A stretch of DNA of 64,000 bases, from contig CM068589.1 in the NCBI GenBank assembly GCA_035048485.1, forward strand, positions 6,690,224-6,754,223. Reading direction: 5' to 3'. A model generated the notes under the pieces. It was not told where the DNA came from, did not search any database, and saw only the letters and a program-made list of their open reading frames with translations. The position numbers and the translations under genes are program-made. This stretch comes from Pteria penguin. Taxonomy: Eukaryota; Mollusca; Bivalvia; Pterioida; Pteriidae. The stretch's first letter is position 1; every line of letters begins with the position of its first letter. Below, one piece after another: positions 1-12,600 of this stretch.

Positions 1-543
1 TACTGTATCTCAGAGTTACCTTGTTCACTATATTATACCTTGTTCACTATATTATATGGTGATACATGCATACTGTATCACAGAGTTACCTTGTTCACTG
101 TATTATATGGTGATACATGCATACTGTATCACAGACACACCTTGTTCTCTGTATTATATGGTGATACATGCATACTGTATCACAGAGTTACCTTGTTCAC
201 TATATTATATGGTGATACATGCATACTGTATCACAGACATACCGGTACCTTGTTCTCTGTATTATATGGTGATACATGCATACTGTATCACAGACATACC
301 TTGTTCACTGTATTATACCTTGTTCACTATATTATATGGTGATACATGCATACTGTATCACAGAGTTACCTTGTTCACTGTATTATATGGTGATACATGC
401 ATACTGTATCACAGACATACCTTGTTCACTGTATTATATGGTGATACATGCATACTGTATCACAGAGTTACCTTGTTCACTGTATTATATGGTGATACAT
501 GCATACTGTATCTCAGACATACCTTGTTCACTATATTATATGG
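1..543. repeat. Minisatellite, 51-bp unit, alternating subtypes
   Basis: About ten copies of a 51-bp unit (17 codons, hence open frames in several phases). Units mostly alternate between an agagttacc and an agacatacc junction, which suggests a 102-bp dimer as the higher-order unit. Each unit contains TGATACA and TGTATCA as inverted 7-bp arms around a TGCATAC core. The array runs off the window's left edge and ends about 20 bp before the first exon. Confidence 0.95.
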
Positions 544-561
544 CAATATGTCTCATTTTAG

Positions 562-644
562 GTTGGGTAGTCTGAGCAATGTGAAAGAGAAAGATGATGC
601 TAGTGCGAAACAAGACGAGGGAGGTGGCGGCTGGGACAAAGAAG
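562..644 (+). CDS. ARHGEF12: RhoGEF exon 1 of window: N-terminal leader before PDZ
   Basis: An 83-bp exon between acceptor cattttag (ends 561) and donor gtcagt at 645. It enters at phase 2 and leaves at phase 1, which fits the next exon exactly. It encodes [20 protein letters not shown] and then GGGWDKEG. The start resembles the RHGSILN segment before the PDZ of vertebrate LARG, so it is probably an internal exon. An alternative is that it is the first coding exon, because an in-frame ATG lies at 548 (MSHFRLGS) and the frame upstream is open through the 51-bp repeat. The minisatellite ends about 20 bp before the acceptor, so the pyrimidine tract is very short. Confidence 0.75.
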
Positions 645-3600
645 GTCAGTTTGTTACGATGTGTACTGATATTATATCTGATTGAAAGGGAAGTAACTCA
701 CTAACTGTGGTCTGTACAAGGAATCAGTGAGTTTTGCTCACAATCAGGAGACCATGGTGTTGAGGGGTATATATGACTAGGGTGTAGAGCTAGGGCATGT
801 CATATCCAAGATGTGTTAGAAATTATATGGCACAATACATCACACAAGATGTACCTTGTCAGACCCTGGTAGAAGAGGTAAAAAAACTGACATTGAAATG
901 TAACATTCAAGAGGAATTTTAGTTGTTAAAGTAGCAGGTATGATATGTGTTCATTATATGTAGTTATAAAACTAGTGAAATATAAGAAGGTTGTGGTAGA
1001 TATAGGGTAGATGAGCTACTTTTTGTATAGATTTTCTTTTGTATGAAATATATGGCTTACTTCATTAAAATTTAGGATTTTGTATGATTTCATTTTGTCT
1101 GAAAATTCATTTTTCAGGAATTCTGAAGAAATATCTACCATGTAGGTCAAATAGTATATGTGCTTGTTTAGGATGACATTGAAAAAAAGGATGCAATGTA
1201 GTATCGAAAGTTTTTTATTTACAGAAACATAACAACTGATATGAAAGAAAAACCAAGACACATTTTACTAGTGTTTGTTGAAAATTGTAATAGAATTTAT
1301 TAAGTGAATAAAAACATTAGGATGAGCTTTAAATATCAGGAAAGGTTTTTTAATCCTGCAGAAATTGAATAGTGGTTTGCGCCACTCCATTATTATTTCA
1401 TGTATATGGTGATGACATCTGCCAGAAATTTAGACCTTTGCAACGGACCACCTGAAACCATGACTTAGGGATCTTTTACGTGCCACGCCTACCGTGACAT
1501 GAGACCTTGGTTATCATTGTCTCATCCAAAATACAGGACACCAGTGTGGCGGCAGTTGAACCTTGAACCTTTAGGTCATGAGCTGAACCTCTCACCTGCT
1601 GAGCTACATTGACTGGTATAATCCTACTTAAATATGTATATAGCATCTTTCATTTTATGCATGAGCTCCCATGCTTTGGAAAAACTGATAAGCTTGATGT
1701 ACAGGCTAAAAAGGTAACATAAGTTGGGGAGAGGCACTCTTCTTTGCTGTTATGCAACATTTACATGGTCTGTGAGAGTTGTCGTTCTTGAATCATTGCA
1801 GCAAATCAGCTAGTCTTGTTTCTTTGCTTAGTGGTTGCATTTGTTAAGAGTTCTTTTGGAGTTATCCTCCTTGATTCAGAATTCTTTGCTTTACAGGTTA
1901 CATTCAGAGATGTGTGATCATACAGCGAGATGAGAGAGGCTATGGGTTGACTGTGAGGGGAGATAATCCTGTCTATGTGGAATCTGTCAAACCAGGTATG
2001 TACTGTGACTAGGGCTCTCGAAATGTGCAGGTTTACGTGTAAATTTATTTTGTGCTAATTACTTGTTAATTTTATTTTGCCGAAAACATGAAGAGTACCA
2101 TCCGCATCTTTAAAGTGAAATAATTATCACTCCCTAGCATACCATGTGCGAGCTATGAGTTTACACTTCTGATAAATGTAGCCTTATTCCTGATATCATT
2201 CAGGCATGTATAAAAAGCTGAATTCCCAGACTTCAATGATTCCTCACAATGATTACTACCAAATTTCAGGAAAAAACTCCTTATTTCTGTCTTGTCAAAT
2301 ACCATGTCCTATGTGGTACCATTCGTCTTGTCAGGAAATATCAATTAGAGTCAGTCTTGGTATCTGCTGACCTTTCAAATCGAGAAAAATATGACTTCCT
2401 CGTTCCTTGAGCCCCATTGTCGTAACAGCCTCTCTTTGTCATCCTTTTTGTAGCAGTGATGTTGTAAAGTGTCAGTCTGAAGGTTTTGATTGACATAATA
2501 TCATTCAGATTGAGATAACTCGGAAATTGTTTCTACGTATTTTATTGTTCTGACAATTTTCAAAAATCTCTGAAAATGACTAACATGTTTGATAATTTTC
2601 AACATCTCTGTTTTAGGTAGTTAAAAGTCATTTATCCTTCACACAATCCTTGATTACATTTATTACTGAAGAATCTTGCTTTAGAATGAATGTTATATTT
2701 ATGAGATACAGGGGACCCTATGTGTACTGACACCTTTAGGATGGGGCTGTGCGGTATTACCGCCATATCGGTGCGCCGCAATTTTTTCTTCTCAATACGT
2801 ATCGCGATACGTTTCTTTAAAAACCGGTTTGGGTTCGGTATTTCATCAACTTGCTTTATATAGAGTTATCTTTCTTTAGTTTTCATTAGTAGCCTAATCA
2901 AAATGCAAGTCACTGGTTTCGATACAATTTAATTGTTATCCACTTATATGGTGGAAGATGCATGAAGACAAATGTCCACTGGTTGGACAATTAGCACACG
3001 GTATATTATGCATTCCAGCAACATCTGTGTCATCAGAGCGTGTTTTTCCACAGCAGGTGACATCGTTACGGCTCAAAGAGCCTCCCTTAAACCATCACAT
3101 ATTGACAAACTCCTTTTCCAAAAAAAATCTCAAGTGAACCTACTTGTGACTAATTGTGACAACCAAGTTAATTCTGACTGTTTTGTTTTTGTAATTTGTT
3201 TGTGTTACTCTTAGTGCAAAGAGCACAATACTGACAAGTGATAACACTATAACAACGGTGTTAAAAGTTCAGTATGTTATTTTATATTTATTTACTTCTT
3301 CATTCTTGGTATTATCATACATATTCAGTATATTCTGTGTTGCTGAGTAGTGGTACATGTGAAAGACCTAATTTATGTTGAAATATGTTATATTAAAATC
3401 AATGAATTTTTTAAATTAATGATTTATCGATATTGCAATATATCTTTTAACATTGCAATATGTTTTTTGGACCCCATTACCTAGCCCAACTTTAGGATAT
3501 ATCTTCGATTAATACACCTCAATGCTTAAGTCTGCTAAGACAGCATATTTTACAGAATTTAATTTTAAACATGTCTTTGAACTTGTTTGAAAAAAACCCC

Positions 3601-6600
3601 CCCAATTCTGCAAAGTTTGACTTTAAGGCTAACTGCTACTGTGTTTATTGTAGATGGTGCTGCAGCACGTGCAGGGGTTCAACAAGGGGACAGAATCTGT
3701 AAGGTAAGGGTCTCAAAACCATTGCTATTGATCGGTGTATAAAAAATAATCTGCAGTAAGAAAAAAAAAACTGGCTCTTCCGGGAAGGTTTGTCAGTGGC
3801 TGTAAAGGATTTGGGAGGACAAGAATATATACCAAGTTGTGAGGCAGAATTCCTCTGAGGTGATTTTATACCTAGCTGTAAGGCAGAATTCCTCTGAGGT
3901 GATTTTAATATCCTGCCCCCTTACCTGTCCTTCAGGTGAGATAGTATGAGTCCCAGTGTCAAGGTAAATGCTGGTATGTTAATGATCTCTCCTTTGTTTG
4001 GATGAGGTAGGGAGGTAGGAAAGTTGGTATTATTAACCCATGCAACATAAAGGTGCCACCACCTGAAAGCTGAAATATCTGGTATACCTTCTAATAATAG
4101 AACAAACAAAATGGTTGTCTATCCTCTGAATTGTAGTCCTGCATGGTTGTCTGATTCCTGGAAGCGTATCTACTTTCCTACCGTCTATACTTGCATGATT
4201 TTATGTCTCTATTCTATCATCCTGCTTGCTACACCTGTGTGGTTTTCTGATTCCTGAAGTGTATTTTGCTTTCCTACTTGCTACATCTGCATGGGGGTCT
4301 GTTTTCTGTAGTGTATTCTCTTTTCCCAATTTCTTCACCTGTATGGTTGTATGTCTCCTGAAGTGTATTCTACCATCCTACTTGCTACACCTGTATGGTT
4401 GTATGTATCCTGAAGTGTATTCTACCATCCTACTTGCTACACCTGTAAGGTGGTCTTTCTTGTGAAGTGTATTCTCTTTTCCGAACTGCTACACCTGTAT
4501 GGTTGTATGTCTTCTGAAGTGTATTGTCTTTATGTAATTGCTACACTTGTATAGTTGTATGTCTCCTGAAGTGTATTCTCTTTTCCTAATTGCTAGACTT
4601 GTATGGTTGTCTGTCTCCTGTACCATGTTCTGCTTTCTTCCTTCCTACACCTGCATAGTTGTCTGTTTTCGGAAGGGTATTTTGCTTTCATGTAGCAGGT
4701 TTTCTGATTCCTGAAGGGTATTCTGATTTCCTACTTGCTACTCTGGGATAGACGTTTGTTTCCTGAATGCTTTCTCCCCATGGCACCTAATTTAATCTCT
4801 GGTTTTTGCAGGAGTCAATGATTGCTCTCTTTGTGTGTGACCTGGTTTGTATTGTTTCTATGACATTGTCAGGGTGTTTTTGTTTAGTATCTTTATATGC
4901 TTACTCAGTCTGGTATTTATACTCCCGCATAAAAGTGTGAGTATATTATGCGATACTGCTGTGGTCTGTCTGACTGGCTGTCTGTCTGTCCCAACTATCT
5001 TGTCTTGTCTTGTCTTCACAACTCCTCTTAAGCCCTTAAGGGAATTTTGTTGAAACTTGGTACAATGAAAGAATACCATATGAAGATGCATATTGGAAGC
5101 GGAATGCTGTCCAGAAAGCATTACAGCAGTTCTGGCTCTTAGACTCAGATTTTCTTGAAATACCTGTCTTTGCAGTTCTTCCTAAACTCTTTGGCTATTT
5201 TGATGAAACTTGCAACAGAGAAAGAACACCCTGTGAAGATGTGTATTTGAAGGGGAATGCTGTCCTAAAACAAAATTTACAAGAGTTATGGCCTTTGGAA
5301 TTAGAGTTTTTAAGATTTTACTATGCAAAATAGCTTGTCTTTGTTTATGAAAGAAGAATGGGGGTTTCAATATGGCAAATGATGGATGTGCAAAGATCAA
5401 TTATCCTACAAACAATTGAAGAAGAAAACTGAACTATTTTACCAGTATCAAAGGTAATCTATATTTACCACAATTAAAGTGGATATTTAGTACTAGTTCT
5501 TGGTTGTTGGTAAGTTCATTTGGTCATCATGAGGTCCAGTGTCTAAAAGTGAAAGAGCAGAAGTGATCAAGCAGAGGAGGAACCTTGATGGTCAAATAAA
5601 AGGACAGGGGTGGCCAAATAAAGAGAGACCTGCATGGTCAAGTAGAATAAAGTGCTGAGTTAGATTTTGAGTAAGCCTCAAAACTGAAACGATGGTCCAG
5701 ATGTGGTAGATGTATCTTTGAGTTTATGGACTCTAAACAGTCGGGCACGGTGTAAATTGTTGGTTGTTGGTTTTCCTGGTTTTGTATTGTTCCAAGTTTG
5801 TAATGAAGAAAGCTGGAGTTTGGCATTTCAGAGGAGCTGAACTGGTTGGAATATGTGAACTTTTGATGGCCCATTGTAGGCGAGTGATATTTAGACAGGC
5901 ATTGTAGAATGTTTATGTAAGCTTATACAGGACCTGTGGTGTCTTTTGTCTTACCATGTTTTGTTAACAACTTTTAAAGACCTAAAGAAAGGTTCACAGT
6001 AGAAGTTTTAAGCAGAGTTGAAGTAATGGATCAGCATTTGTCTTATGGTGCTGACGATCTGGGATCGATTCGTGAGTTTCACCGTTATGTTCAAGAATAC
6101 GATGACATCAGCAAAGCAGACTGCTAGTAGCTACAACAGATTAATGATTACTACTAGTAATTAATACTGCTAGCAATTGATACTACTAGTTCTGTTGGAC
6201 TGCTTATTCTGCACTAAGCAAAGGTGTGTATTTGCGAAATGATGAATGTAGTATATAAGATAACCATAGTCAGAATTAGCAGGAATTGCCTCTGTTCACG
6301 AATTGCGTGACTTACCTCAGATCCACATTAGTACTTCAGTTAGAATACCAGCATTTTTCTGAATAAGAGCACATGTGATAGTGCTTCATTGGAGAAAATA
6401 TGAATTCTTCTAAAATACAGACTCGTTGGTTCAAAGAAAAGCTTGCTTTCATCAAGTCCCTCCTTTTCAACGACCGATTTACACTTTTTATGACTTTTGT
6501 GCACTTTTCAAAGGCATACATCTCACAGCCTTGGTACCTCAGACAATGTAATTAGATCACGCATTATTGACTAATTACAGCAAGAGTTTTAATCTAGTTA

Positions 6601-9600
6601 TGCAATTCTAGAAACGTGTCGTCTGCTTTCATTACATCAATAGGTAGAGAAGTTTATGGCTGTCTGCTTTGATGGGGGAATTTGAAGGTCGCGGGGTTTG
6701 TTACAATCTGTCAGCTTCATTAGGAAAGCTTAGGAGTCTTGTGTATAACAGACAAAGTTTGACTTATTTTTGTGTACTGTTGATATTTCTATATTCTGAC
6801 TCAGAATCTTGGTTAACACAGAGTCCTCCACCTATGTTGTCTATCGTTTGGGTTGTGGGTTCTTTTTCTCCTCTATAGACAACACTACAAGTGTAGTTCA
6901 CTTAACACTACTAAGTGTCAATCAGCTTACATTAAAACGTATCCTTCAGCTCACACTATAACATGTCATCCATCCTACACTATGACATGTCATTCATCCT
7001 ACACTATAACATGTCATCCATCCTACACTATAACGTGTCATCCATCCTACACTATAACATGTCATTCAGCCTACACTATAACGTGTCATCCATCCTACAC
7101 TATAACATGTCATTCAGCCTACACTATAACATGCCATCCATCCTACACTATAACATGTCATCCATCCTACACTATAACATGTCATTCAGCCTACACTATA
7201 ACGTGTCATTCAGCCTACACTATAACATGTCATTTAGCCTACACTATAACATGTCATTCAGCCTACACTATAACATGTCATTCAGCCTACACTATAACGT
7301 GTCATCCATCCTACACTATAACGTGTCATCCATCCTACACTATAACATGTCATCCATCCTACACTATAACATGTCATCCATCCTACACTATAACGTGTCA
7401 TTCAGCCTACACTATAACATGTCATCCATCCTACACTATAACGTGTCATTCAGCCTACACTATAACATGTCATCCATCCTACACTATAACATGTCATACA
7501 TCCTACACTATAACATGTCATTCAGCCCACACTATAACATGTCATACATCCTACACTATAACATGTCATTCAGCCTACACTATAACATGTCATTCAGCCT
7601 ACACTATAACGTGTCATCCATCCTACACTATAACGTGTCATCCATCCTACACTATAACGTGTCATTCAGCCTACACTATAACATGTCATTCAGTCTACTT
7701 TATAATGTGTCATCCATCCTACACTATTACGTGTCATTCAGCTTACACTATAACGTGTCAATCAGCCTACATTATAGCGTGTCATACAGCGTACACTTCA
7801 TCGTGTCATTCAGTCTACACTATAACGTGTCATTCAGTCTACACTATAACATGTCATTATAACGCGTCATTTAGCCTACACTATAACGGGTCATTCAGCC
7901 TATACCATAACGCGTCATTCAACCTACACTACAACGCGTCATTCTGTCCACACTATAAGTCGTCATTCAGTCTACAGTATAGCGTGTCATTCTGTCCACA
8001 CTATAGGGTGTCATTTATCCCACTTTGTAACGCGTCATTCAGCCTACACTATAACGCGTCATCCATCCTACACTATAACATGTCATCCATCCTACACTAT
8101 AACGTGTCATTCAGCCTACACTATAACGTGTAATTCAGCCTACACTATAACGTGTCATTCAGCCTACACTATAACGTGTCATTCAGACCACACTATAACA
8201 TGTCATCCATCCTACACCATAACATGTCATTCAGCCTACACTATAACGTGTCATTCAACTCACACTATAACGGGTCATTCAGCCTACACTATAACGGGTC
8301 ATTCAGCCTACACTATAACGCGTCATTCAACCTACACTACAACGCTTCATTCTGTCCACACTACAACTCGTCATTTAGCCTATAGCATAGCGCGTCATTC
8401 TGTCCACACTATAGCGTGTCATTTAGCCTACTTTGTAACGCGTAATTCAGCCTACACTATTGCGTGTCATTCTGCCTACACTATAACGCGTCATTCTGTC
8501 CACACTATGATGTGTCCTTTACTGAACATTACAGCGCTTTCAAGAATCTCGTTAGTTTTCTGTATTCAACTTTGTTGCGATGTTAAGACCCGAAAATCAA
8601 ACTATACTGTGCAGTGTGGTGTACATAGTCGTTCATTTGTATATACTGCAGCTTGATTATGTCCCCGCTGTATTTGACCGGGGGCATATAGTACTGTACC
8701 TCGCTGTCATTCCGTCATGCATTTTGCCTTCGCAACTCTTCCTAAACCAAAAGTTTCACAGAGGTTTACCTCAGGATTTCTTGGTTTGGTCGGTGAAATG
8801 CTGACCTGGAGACATATTCATCGTGTTTATATTACATGTATCTCGTTTATATATCTAAAACCATTTTTTTTAACCAAAATACTAATCATTCCACATTTTA
8901 CATTCTACATAATGACCGATTTGCATTGCCGTTGACCGTTCTGCACTCGGTTTTAAGTACACGATGGTGGCTAAGTCCATCTCGTAAATTAACGTGGTGT
9001 TGACTTCATTTAATTCTGTTATCGAAGATACTTGCTATAATTGAGCTTTTATTCCGTCTATTTACAGGGACTTTACGTTGATTTTGAGTTCGGAATCATT
9101 ATGTCAGGATTCATTTAATAGGAATGTCATTATCGAAGTCGGACATCCGGGTAATTGAAAACGAGCATTCGGAATATTTTGTATAAAGCATTGGACTTAA
9201 TCATAGAAAGCAAAACATATTCTGGAGCAGTTTTGATAAAACAGATTTAATGAAACTTTTTGTTTTCATTCTAACAAGTAAATTTTGAATACATGTTTTA
9301 CACATTTCCGATCGTTTATAACGTGCGACATCCAGTAGAATGGACATCCAAGAGATTAAAGTTGCATTGTCACTCACGATAAACCTCAAGCCTCCTAACC
9401 AGACTTTTCGGGTATTTACATATGCCAATATAGATAGTGACGTCACGTCGACTTCGAGAATTAGTAATTGGCAGGATTTGTAGATATTTTAGTGAGCAGT
9501 GTATAGAAAAATTCTGAAGGACATTATTCACCGCGGATAAGTATTGGAGATCGTTGCGGTCGAAAAGATTATTTCCATATATGGTAAAGACATCTGTCTG

Positions 9601-12600
9601 ATGCATTGCACAAATATCTATACCTTTGCACCCACCTGAAGCACTGAAGGATCGTGCCACACCTTCCGCGACGCGATGCGTCGGTTTTCGTTGTCTCATC
9701 CGTGAGACAGGATACTGATGTGCCTACGGTGGGAATCGAACCTAGGACCTCTCGGGTACAAGTCTAGCGCCACATTCACAGAGCTACACCAACTCGAGGT
9801 CCAATAGAGGAAGGATCGTGCAATGAATCGGTTTACACAAATGACACGTTGATGTGTATTGTACCACCCTCCTTACTGTTTGTAAGGGTGCTTTGTACCT
9901 GTATCAAATACCGACGCTTTATCAATACCTTGTACCGAATACCGACGCTTTATCAATACCTTGTACCGAATACCAACGCTTTACCAATACCTCGTACCGA
10001 ATACCGACGCTTTATCAATACCTTGTACCGAATATCGACGTTTATCAATACCTTGTACCGCATACGAACGCTTTATCAATACCTTGTACCGCATACGAAC
10101 GCCTTATCAATACCTTGTACCGAATACCAACGCTTTATCAGTACCTTGTACCGAATACCAACGCTTTATCAGTACCTTGTACCGAATATCGACGCTTTAT
10201 CAATACCTTGTACCGAATACCAACGCTTTATCAATACCTTGTACCGAATATCGACGCTTTATCAATACCTTGTACCGAATACCAACGCTTTATCAGTACC
10301 TTGTACCGAATATCGACGCTTTATCAATACCTTGTACCGAATACCAACGCTTTATCAGTACCTTGTACCGAATATCGACGCTTTATCAATACCTTGTACC
10401 GAATACGAACACTTTATCAATACCTTGTACCGAATACGAACACTTTATCAATACCTTGTACCGAATATCGACGCTTTACCAATACCTTGTACCGAATACC
10501 AACGCTTTACCAATACCTTGTACCGAATACCAACGCTTTACCAATACCTTGTACCGAATACCAATGTTTTATCAGTACCTTGTACCGAATACCAACGCTT
10601 TATCAGTACCTTGTACCGAATACCGACGTTTATCAATACCTTGTACCGCATACGAACGCTTTATCAATACCTTGTACCGAATATTGACGCTTTATCAATA
10701 CCTTGTACCGAATACCAACGCTTTATCAGTACCTTGTACCGAATATCGACGCTTTATCAATACCTTATACCGAATACGAACACTTTTTCAATACCTTGTA
10801 CCGAATATCGACGCTTTATCAATACCTTGTACCGAATACGAACACTTTTTCAATACCTTGTACCGAATACCAACGCTTTATCAATACCTTGTACCGAATA
10901 CCAACGCTTTATCAATACCTTGTACCGAATACCAACGCTTTATCAATACCTTGTACCGAATACCAACGCTTTATCAATACCTTGTACCGAATACCAACGC
11001 TTTATCAATACCTTGTACCGAATACCAACGCTTTATCAATACCTTGTACCGAATACCGACGCTTTATCAATACCTTGTACCGAATACGAACACTTTATCA
11101 GTACCTTGTACCGAATATGGACGCCTTATCAATACCTTGTACCGAATATCGACGCTTTATTACCATGTACCATATACCTGTACCAAATACCAACACTTTA
11201 TTACCATGTACCATATACCTGTACCAAATACCAACACTTTATTACCATGTACCATATACCTGTACCAAATACCAACACTTTATTACCATGTACCATATAC
11301 CTATACCAAATAGTGCATATACCAGCATTTTATCATTACTGTGTACCAAATACCATCACTTTGTCATACCCTTCCTCCCCCTGGTATACATGTATTTTGA
11401 TAGGGTTCCGTATTGAACTGTAATTCAAAAAATCTATTTATAGCCAGGTTGGATTTGATGTTAGTGTAAAGATGTTGAGATCAATGGGATGCCGAGGCGA
11501 TACACATCTCTCCACTCAGGTGGCTCCCCGTGCTGAAAATCTTCATTCAGGAAGTTTATCTTGATTCTCTCTCTGTAACCATAGTGATCATGTTTAGATC
11601 GGGGATGTATATAAATACAGGAGGTCATCGGGTCATTTGCTTGTTTACCGCTAGATAAAACGGATTTACATGTGGAAGAAAGTGAATTCTCCTGTAACCC
11701 TGACTGTGTATATACCTGCAGGGGACCTCTCAAAATCAAAATATTAATCAAGTTGTTTCTTGTGGAGATGCATGCTTATATAGTTGTATAATTTACGTTT
11801 TTCATTTGATAAAATTGTTTCTTCGAAATGCCACAAAAAAGATCATACGATGCAAATATCTGTATGTGAGATTTAGCTCTTGGACTTGGTAGAAATAACT
11901 AACAATTCGATGCCTTTTTCTTTGCATTTTACACTTTCAGTAGTGTATTTTGACATATGCCCTGGTTTATCAGCAGTAAGGAATTGATGTACCTTGGCAG
12001 TGAGTGTGGTCGGTTTTTGGGGGAACTTGATCATGTAAGAGAATAATAGCCAGCAAGGGAGTTCAGGAAGAATATATATAATAGTGTTTTGTAGAAGTCT
12101 TCGTTAGTTTTAAGTTGTATGCTGAGCTGATGTGAGATTCTTCTTATTGAATTTGTGATTTTTATTAACAAAGGTAAGCTGCATAAAACTTTTAAGTTGG
12201 GAATCTAATTGTATTATATAGAGCTAACAATAATCAGTCAATCAATTAAGCAGAGGTCAGCGGCAATGAGGTTAGGATGTGATAGAGTCCTGGCCAAGTA
12301 GGCATCTCCCGGGTGTTCAGTTGGGCATCTCTCGGGTGTTCAAGTGGGCATCTCTCGGGTGTTCGAAAGGGGGGCTTTTCGCTCCATTCTAGTCTGGGCC
12401 CAGTGCCCGATCAAGCATATTTGTTAGGACCTAAAATGACGACTTTGACGTTTTCCTAATGACATATGCTATGACAGTTTGATAAACTTGACATGGCATT
12501 CGGTATGTCATAGCAGATACTGTCAATTGGCACATTATGTGACACTGTCACATTATGTCTTTTACTGAAATTGCTAGTGAAGGTTGTACAAGTCATTTGT

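Noticed and set aside
1..685. CRISPR-like array (repeats with a palindrome at 51-bp spacing)
   Set aside because: There are no unique spacers; the whole unit is repeated, and the context is a eukaryotic intron.
6853..8133. 426-codon + strand frame
   Set aside because: It is the 24-bp minisatellite read through (8-residue repeat TITCHSAY); no splice or start support.
9849..11423. 524-codon and overlapping 450- and 277-codon frames
   Set aside because: All three frames of a 31-bp tandem repeat are open simultaneously; a protein gene would not show this.
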